Source of the DNA: Diadema setosum
Lineage: Eukaryota; Echinodermata; Echinoidea; Diadematoida; Diadematidae
DNA: 64,000 nucleotides
Reading direction: 5' to 3'
Assembly: GCA_033980235.1 (NCBI GenBank)
Contig: CM067062.1
Location: 12,047,991-12,111,990 of the forward strand
Shown: positions 11,601 through 20,600 of the stretch, in pieces
Layout of the letters: every line of letters begins with the position of its first letter
Numbering within the stretch: position 1 is the stretch's first letter
The notes under the pieces: model-generated
What the model saw: the letters and a program-made list of their open reading frames with translations, nothing else
The model's database searches: none
What the model was told of the DNA's origin: nothing
Translations under genes and position numbers: made by a program

Positions 11601-14600
11601 ATCACAAAACATCTTACCATATAAAATTTTTGCAATAAAGCCTAAGATGTAAGGGGATGTCAGTATTTTCCTCATTAAACCGTAACTGTAGATGGAAAAG
11701 CTGGAAACATTTTTATTATAACTATTGTTTACATTTTTTGTGTTTAACAATACTTAACATCGATTATACGGATTCAAATTTTTACAGTGGCTGTTTCTAT
11801 CTCTAACTCACATTTTAGAACTACTTTAAAGCACTAATGCTGGGTTTTTGTTTCTTCTGCAAATGGTAAATTATGCCTTTAAAGGTTATTATGGAGTATT
11901 AAAATGTGTGTGTTTGTGTTCATTGTGAGATAATGAGCTTGGGTGTGAAGGAGGTATGAAATGCTACTGTACTATCAGCAGGCATTCTGTATGAAGTGTC
12001 ACCCACAGTCTATGCTTACAGTGTATGCCAATCTTTCTTGGTTATGAACTGTAACGTGTGTGGGAAGTGATATTTGCCTGACATTTTGTGTAGGAAGATC
12101 CCTGAAAAAACAACAACAACAACAACAAAACCAAACCCCCAAAACTTTTTGTGGACATTTGATGGTAGAGGGAATGAGAGACAATGGTACGAGGGAATTG
12201 GAGAAGGTAATGGTTAAGAAAAATGGGTAGAGGGAATTTGAGATGGAATGACAGATGGAATATGTTAGAGGGAATGTGATGGAGGGATGGAATAGGATGA
12301 GGGAATGGGATGTAGAATGATGGAGGGAATGGTAGAGGGAAGGATAGAGTGAATCAATGGTAAAGACAATGGTAGCAGGAATAGTAGTTATGTGGATACT
12401 GTCTCCCAAGTGAACAGATGTAATTATTGTTCTGTGTACAGGGAGTTTTTTTGTTGTGCAGCTTCATATTTCTGACTTCATGGGACCACCCGAAAATTGA
12501 ATTTTCCTCAAGGGTGTCAGAGACAGACGCATTTCCCATGCTATTTTGATCGTAGGTGCCACTTAGCAGACAAATCAGAGTGGCGATGTCTCCCATCTGC
12601 TCCACCTGTCTTTAAAGGACAAGTTCACCTTCATAAACATAAGGATTGAGAGAATGTAGCAATATTAGTAGAACACATCAGTGAAAGTTTGAGGAAAATT
12701 GGACAATTGATGCAAAAGTTACAAATTTTTAAAATTTTTGTGTTGGAACCGCTGGATGAGGAGACTACTACAGCTTGTGATGTCATATGCGTACAACAGT
12801 ATAAAGAAAATTCAACATATTTTCACTTTTTTCGCATAATAAAAAAAGCACTTGCCTCTTTCTAAAGGCAGGGGGCATAATATTAACCATAACATATATC
12901 GGTAACGAGTCAAGGGAATGTGTACTTTTTTCAAGAGATGACATTTTGTGAAATTCTCTTTATATAATTTTCCTTATATTGTTGTACGCATGTGGCATCA
13001 TACACTGCAATAGTCTTCTCATCCAGCAGTTACCGCACAAAAACTTCAAAAATGCATAACTTTTGAACGGATTGTCCGATTTTCCTCAAACTTTCAATAT
13101 TGTGTTCTACTATAATATTGCTACATTCTCTCAATCCTTATGTTTATGAAGGTGAACTTGTCCTTTAAAATGGAAGATGATGGCCTTTAACCCATTGAGG
13201 ATGGGCTGATTTTGCTGCAATACGCATTTCCCGTAGACACCTGGCCGAGTAATACTCGGGGACCCATCCTCATTGGGTTAAAAGTCTGCCTTTTCACAGG
13301 AATTCACAGGTTGGAAGCTGTTCATGGTAGTGCCCTTTAATCTATTGCAGACAAAGGGCACACCATACTGAACCTGGCGTTGCATTGTTTCTCTAGTGGT
13401 ACATATCAATATCTTTCTTGGCATAGAGTCAACACATGTACCCATTGTTTCGTTCAAAGGGAATCATCAAGTTCATCATGCCAATTTCCAAATTTTTGAG
13501 TACAGCATTTATTTGCTTTTCCTACACTAGTATTTACTCATTTTAAACATACCTGGAACAAACAAAGAAAAAAAGAAAAAGCAAAATAAAGTTGGTTATC
13601 ATTCCTTTTTGTACTGCAGTTGTTGTGGTCAACTTGTAGGGCTGATATAAAAGATTCAAAGCTCTATGCAGGGCTGCAAACTAATCCATTTTTCCTATTG
13701 GTCTGAACCTCAAATTTATTGGTCCTGCACTTTTTTCAACCGACCCTGACTATGACTGTCAGTTTTATTTCTTTTTATTTTACCTGTCATGTCAGACAAG
13801 TAAATTTAACAATTCCTGAAAAGTCACTGGTCCAACAGTGATTTATACTGCTCTGGGACCATCAGACCAGTGCCAGTGTTCAGCGTTGCTATAATGGTTT
13901 AAATCAGATGCACAGGTGTTGATGCAGGCTGAAAAAGCAGGCAGCAGGAAAGGTATGATGATATTCAGGCTGTCAGATGAACATCCACCCCACAGAACCC
14001 CTCCTTCCCCCCCCCCCCACCCCAAACTGATTGTCTTATTTTCTCCATCTCCGTCTTCTCCGATGCACAGTTGAGCTATGAGGCCGGTATTCCGATGTCC
14101 ACCGCCTTCTTCGTGATGGCCGGGGGAACCCTCTTCTTCAACATCAACACGTTCATCCTGCTGTCCAAGCGCGTCCCCTGGCCCCTCCCACCGGGCTACA
14201 CCCAGGTGGAGTGCTGTGGAGGGCAGCAGAAAGAAAAGGTTGGTGTGAGCCCAGTTTGATTCTGTATCTACAATAATTATGAGAAGCTGATTTTCCTCTC
14301 TTTGTTTCCAATAAAGTCTAATTTATTTTGTTTGTCTCTTGAGCTGCTATCATCTGGTATTGTCTTTCAGTTATTCTTGTTTTAAGAATTCCAGGATTTT
14401 CTTCTATCAAGTTTGTGCATTATATTCCCCTTGCCCTAGTGTAACCCTATCTACCTCATACTTTTCTTTTCTTTCTTTTTTTTTCTTCTCCTCCTTCATT
14501 AGCTTTCTCAATTTGTTCTTGTTCTCACTCCTGTTCCAGCTGTTGGGTCTTGCTTTTCCATTCTTTTCTTTCTTGTCGTCTGCCACCTCCTTGATCTTAA

Positions 14601-17600
14601 GGATTTCTCATCCCAGTTCAAGACTTTGACACCTCATGAAATATCTTGACAAAGTGTCAATGCAGCCAGAGTGAACTTTTATGCAATATTAAAAGTACAG
14701 TTGGATGTTTACCATTAGGAGCAGTGATTTTATAAATGTTTGAGTTATCACATTTGATGCATATGTGCAGGTCAGTTGTATCACAAAACATCCTACCATA
14801 TAAAACTTTCGTGATAAAACCTAAAATATAAGGAGATAGCACTATTTTTCTCACTAAACCATAACTGTAAACGGTTGAGTCTAAAAACACTTTTATTATA
14901 ACTACTGTTCGCATTTTGTATATTCAACAGTACTTAACAGTGGTTATCCTGATTAAAATTTTTACATTGGTTGTTTCTATCCCTAACTCATATTTTAGAA
15001 CTATTTTGAAGCACTAAAGCTGTGTTTTTGTTTCATCTGCAAATGGTTACCCTGTAACTGTTGTCATTTTAACACCATTTTTTCCTCCCTACTTGATGAT
15101 TCTGCTCCTGTTCACAAAGGACGAAGTTGCAAACCAGGAGGACCTGGATATGAAGCTCGCCCATATGGGCGAGAACGGGACACAGGTCGAAAATGGGACG
15201 CTGGCCGAGAATGGGACGCTGGCCAAGAATGGGACGCTGGCCGAGAATGGGACACTGGCTGAGAATGGGACGCTGACCGAGAACGGGACGCTGGCCGAGA
15301 ACGGGACGCTGGCGGAGAAGGAGCACCTGAACGGAGGGGGCGTCCACCGCAACGGGTCCCAGAGAAAGTCGTCGGAGGTGCGACCAAATTGCGGTGAGTC
15401 CCGTAGGGGGGAGTTGTTGATGGGTCTTCTGTTGATATTTATTCCAATGTTACTTTTGACAACTGCAGAGACACCTGTCAACTTGATAAGTTTATGGTCA
15501 TGGTCATGCCCAAAATAGAAATAACACTCACAGTGTCAACGTGGTCATCACCTTGTCAATAGTGGCCACCTGTTTGCAAAAGTCACCTGTATTTTTTTTT
15601 TCCTCGAGTGGCTGTGATACTCAGGTTCATTCTGTGGTGTTACCCTTCTATGCCCAGCACTCACTACACCCCAAACTTCAGGACTTATGAACAGACTTTG
15701 CTATAAATTTTCAAGATAGTTCCATTGTTGTATAAAAAATGGGCAGATAATCACGTTTCTGTGGTGATCTACATCCAGGATTTTTGTTTTTGTTTTGTCT
15801 TTGTACATCCTAATAGTTCCATGGCAGTAGTGACCCTTTATGGCCTTGGCCAAGGATTGCACTCTTCCAGCACTTCTAATTCACCGGTTTGGGCCATATT
15901 TGGTGTCCTGACATTCACAAGATGCAGATAAATCAGTCTAGGAAAGGAGGGTTTTAAACTGCTTTTAGTTTGTAAGAAATTGCCGAAGAGGAATAGGTGT
16001 TAGGCTAACTGTCAGTGCTTATGGTTAATAACACCGTTGAAATGCATGCATGAGTAGGAGTTTAAGGCGCTTGGACACAGTGCACAGTGTAATCAGCACT
16101 GCATGACTTTGCACCCAGGTGGTATGATTTATTACACACAGGGGAAGGAAATGGATGAAAGGAAACGCCTTTTCAGGGTATACAGAATGTGTCACATGAC
16201 CAACCTAAATCATCGGTTGTTTTTGATGTAGCACAAACATGACAATTAATAATGCTGGGGGGGGGGGGGAGGAGTTTAATCAGTGAATTATGTGTTGGGA
16301 ATAGAAACTACCTTGAAGAGAAATTTTTGTTTGTTCTTGTAAATTTATGTGCATCCAAAATGAGTTTGCATTTATAGATGTCATGAAAGCATGTGAAACA
16401 AAAGATGATAAAGAATCAAGGGGAAGTAATGCAAAAAGTGGTATACCTCTAATGCTGTGGGTAATTTGGGCAAAAATGCTCCCCAGGTGGATTTTTTTTT
16501 TTTTTTTTTTTGAGGGGGGGGGGGGAGGGGTTGAAGGCAGCAAGCCAGCATTTTCATTGTAGACAGCATTTGAACAACAGGAAAAGCAAGAAATGTGGAA
16601 ACAATGAGAAGCTGTGTTGAAAGTGAAATGTCCTTTAACTTCCTGTAGGAATCACAAGGCGTACTTATTGATCGAGGAAATGATTACAAAAAATTGGCAA
16701 AGAATCAAGAGCATTTTGAAGGAATGTCTTTGCAACACAAAGGCAGATGTGTGGTCCTCTAGGAGACTCCAAAATTGTTATAAATCACAATACTGGAATG
16801 GGAACTTACGTCATGCGACATTTCGCTGATTAACAATCAGCTTCTTCTGGCATCCTTCCAGTGGAAGAATGGTCCCTATATGTGTGAAGTCGGCGAAATA
16901 TCGCACGACGTAAGTTCCCGTTCCAGTTTTGTGATTCATAACAATTTTGGAGTCACACTTTGACTGGATGAATGATAATCTACATCAGCTTGTCCTCTAA
17001 GAGAGTATTAAAAAGAGAATGTAAAACTTGTGCCACATCTCTGAGGCTGATTTCCATGGTAACGAGAACGAAACTGTGCCACGATAGGACTTGCATAGGA
17101 TTAGGAGGCAGTGGTTTATCGTTCGCGTAAGAAGAGACGCATCACTCTAGATCTGTATTACAGGGTTTTGCAGAAATGTTTACGGAATTGCATCCAACTT
17201 CTTAAGGCGTGATTGATTAATGTAGGCAGGCGAAGGTTGCTGGAGAACAATGCCTAGAGGGTTGTTTTGGAGTTTGGAGTCCCCAGGTCAGAACAGAGGG
17301 GGGAAATGTGAAATCTTGTATTTCATGTTCATGTTTCAAAAGTGGAGCAAAGAACACAGAGGAATTCAAGTGAGCAGATGCTTGTGGAGAGCCTGTTTTA
17401 GGGTTAAAGGTCAATTGCAATTGTGTTGGGGGGGGGGGGATGTTATAAGATAATGTAGGATCCTTAGTTTGGGAATATTGGGGTTTGGGGGTCAGGTGTG
17501 TGCAGATCAAAAGGTAAGGAACAAGGTTTCATGGGGATTTGATGGGAGGGTAATCAGAGGGTGAGATAGATGATGAGGGCAGGTTTGTGGGATGTTGTTC

Positions 17601-20600
17601 CTAAAGCTTGGTGCCACTATTTGCAGTCTTTTTTTTTTTAATCAAACTAAGTTGATTCTCTCTTTCATACTCTCTCTCCACCTCTTTGTCACTGTCTGTT
17701 CATCCTGACTGTTTGCCTGTCTATTTCCTGTCTCTCTTTCTTTCTCTCTTTCCCTCACCCTGCCCCATCCATCCATCCTCTTACCCATCTCTCCCTCCCC
17801 CCCATCTTCTCTTCTTTGCTTTTCTGTCTCTTCTTGCTTCTATATATTCTTGTGTCTCTCTATATATCTCTTTCTTCTTACTTCTATATGTATATCTCTC
17901 CCCTCTCTCCCTCACACTCACCCTCTCCTCCCCTCATCTCTCCCCGTCTCTTACTTTACTCCCCCCTCGATCCCATCCTCTCCTATACCTCTCTTCTTTT
18001 CTCTCCCTCTTTACCTCTCCCCTGTCCTACTCCCCCTCTTTCTTCCGCCCTCCCCCTCTATTTCTCCTAATCTCTCTACTCCTCCCTTTTCTCTCCTACT
18101 ATCTCTCCCTCTCTCCACCCCTCTCCCTCCTCCTCCTCCCTCTCCCCTCCCCCTCTACTCCAATCTCTCTCTTTAATACCCCTACACATTGTATGTGTTT
18201 CTCTGAGCAGGCATGAAGAGGAGAAAGTCCCGGGTGATCCAGGCGGAGGCGGAGGCCTTCAAGAAGCAGGACTTCCCCACCATTCGCTCCTGTCTCTGCT
18301 CCCTCATGTTCTGGCTCCTCGTGGCTTGGATCTCCATCCTCCAGCTGCGCCTCATCTTCATGATCGGCACCCTCAACCCCTGGCTCAACCAGCTCAGCAA
18401 CAACGACAAGGACGTAGGTGAGTAAAGGAGGAGATGGAGGGGGAGGAGGCTCTTGCACTTGTACCTACGCAGAATCGTATGCACAGGACTATTCCTAGAA
18501 CAGCACCATTTATATTTAGTTCCTAAAAATTGCATCATTTCATTTTCCTGACTTCTCTGTGATAAGCAATAATGATAGAAATTTGAGATACTATTCCCAA
18601 AGAGTGCTGTAGTACTTCCAAGCAGGCATGTGGGTGATGTCATAGAATTGAAGCTACATATTAGCAGTGGGAGATCAGTGAAAAAGAGCTTGAACAATAG
18701 TTGGTTGTAAGTATACCTTTGAAGGATGTAATCATGTATGGTTTCCTGTTAGACTGTAATGAATCAGTCCAGACTTTACTTTGCAATCACCTTGGGATTT
18801 TACATTTTGTCTTTTCGCAACCATTTATCAGTCGTGTGATTGTGATTATGTTTCCATAATACTTTATGGAGACCACTTTGATTTAATCTTGATATGAATT
18901 TATAACAGCAAGAGGGAACTTAGTACGAGGCCATAATGTTATGGATATTTCATATGGCCAATTATGAAGTCACAAGGTAGGTGATATAGTTCTAGGTACG
19001 TAGAATATCCTCAATATATATGTAAGATCTTGTATGATATACAGATATTTGCATAGCACGTATGGATACTTCTTATCAACTTTATGAAGGGATGAGGTAG
19101 TTCATATTTTCATACTCTAGAGCATCCTAAAAGAATTGTATGAAATCCTGTACAATGCACAGATATTAGCACAGTTTCTGTGAGCATCCATTGCAAATAA
19201 TATGCAACTGAAATGCAATTTATGAAGGGATGAGGTAGTTCATATTTTCATACTCTAGAGCATCCTAAAAGAATTGTATGAAATCCTGTACGATGCACAG
19301 ATATTAGCACAGTTTCTGTGAGCATCCATTGCAAATAATATGCAACTGAAATGCAATTTATGAAGGGATGAGGTAGTTCATATTTTCCTACTCTAGAGCA
19401 TCCTTAAAAATTGTATGAAATCTTGTATGAGCACAAATATTAGCACATATTTTTGAGCATCCATTGCAAATACTATGCAGTTGAAATGCAATTGATATTA
19501 TGTCATGATATCAAGAAGAATGTGAAAATTGCTCAAAGTGAGTAAAGTGCTGAAACATTCTGAAAGTTCTTCGTAAACTTTGGGTATAGCCATGTTCCAG
19601 TGCATGTTTGTTGTATTTTTCAATGATTAAGAAGAAAAGTAAAAGACATTACAAGCAATGCACCACACAAATGGAGCAGAGGTCAAAGGAATGTCACTGA
19701 CTTGGGCGAGAGCCAAGGAAGGAGAATTCTTCCTCATGTGAGGCCGACCCTGGTATCATAGTTAAAAAACATCGATCACGCGCACCAGACAGACCAAAGG
19801 AGGATAAGCAGACAGTGCATGCATGGCCTCAGTGTCTCATTTTCACTCCCATGTTTTACAGTATAGGTACTTATATAGCACTCTTACAAGGAGTAAACAT
19901 ATATCAAAGTACTTCACAAAAATATAATATCAAGCATGTCTGCACTACCTTTATCTGCTACTGGTATCTTGTAAGTTTACTATTAGATAAAAGAGAAGTG
20001 ACTGGCAGAAATCTGATCATATCCTTGCCAAACAAGGTGTGATGGTGTTACTTTACTCGCTAGGTAGGAGAAGTGGACAAAATCTGTTGCATAATCTCTG
20101 TGGATTGAACTGCTTCCTCACATTTCAAGTCATGTGAATTCCTCGCACTTACTTTGATTTGTATAATTTTTTTTTTTGTTTCTCCCCTTTATTTGACCAA
20201 GTACTGCCAAAGATACCACATTAAAAAAAGAAAAGATTGTGAATCAAATTATTCCAGGAGCTTTAGCATTTACAATTGAACTTGTGGCACCTTTGGAGAG
20301 ACCTTACAATTCTTTCAGTCTCGTGACAATGCGTATTCATATACCATGTGATTGGGATTTTAGGAAGGTGGTCCCAATATTTCTCTTGTTGTTGTTGTTT
20401 CCCACTGAGCTGTGGTCAGGTATCTACTTCGTTTATGAAGAAAAAAAAAATGTAATTTTTGCTCAGTCCCATGCTTGTCATTCCGCGTGAGTAGTGCTAA
20501 TCAGAGTTCTCATATTGTTATCTCCCCTCCTATCTTGTAGTGAGCCACTACACCAACGTCTTCTCCATCATCCAGTTCTGTGGCTTCGTTGTAGCTCCGT

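Larger units (their letters stand above)
8655..14070 (+). other. Intron of the slc43a3-like gene
   Basis: A 5.4-kb intron crowded with non-coding repeats: pogo/Tigger-like fragments, two abutting TIR elements (9799-10626), a dispersed repeat (11528-11869), a (CAA)n run near 12108-12129, a GGAATG-rich stretch (12160-12360), a 559-bp TIR element and a C12 run at 14007-14018. No exon recognised. Confidence 0.8.
15394..18210 (+). other. Intron of the slc43a3-like gene
   Basis: Contains G13 (16257-16269), T/G12 (to 16525) and G12 (17428-17439) runs, the 16765-16954 palindrome and a 500-base pyrimidine tract leading to the acceptor. ORFs in the tract are low-complexity Ser/Leu/Pro and are rejected. 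Confidence 0.8.

Noticed and set aside
15069..15481. Minus-strand and alternate-frame ORFs over the ENGTLA exon
   Set aside because: The 18-bp repeat is stop-free in several frames; only the plus frame joins the flanking SLC43 exons in phase.
17686..18216. 176-codon Ser/Leu/Pro ORF
   Set aside because: Pure product of the polypyrimidine tract; overlapping frames look the same.
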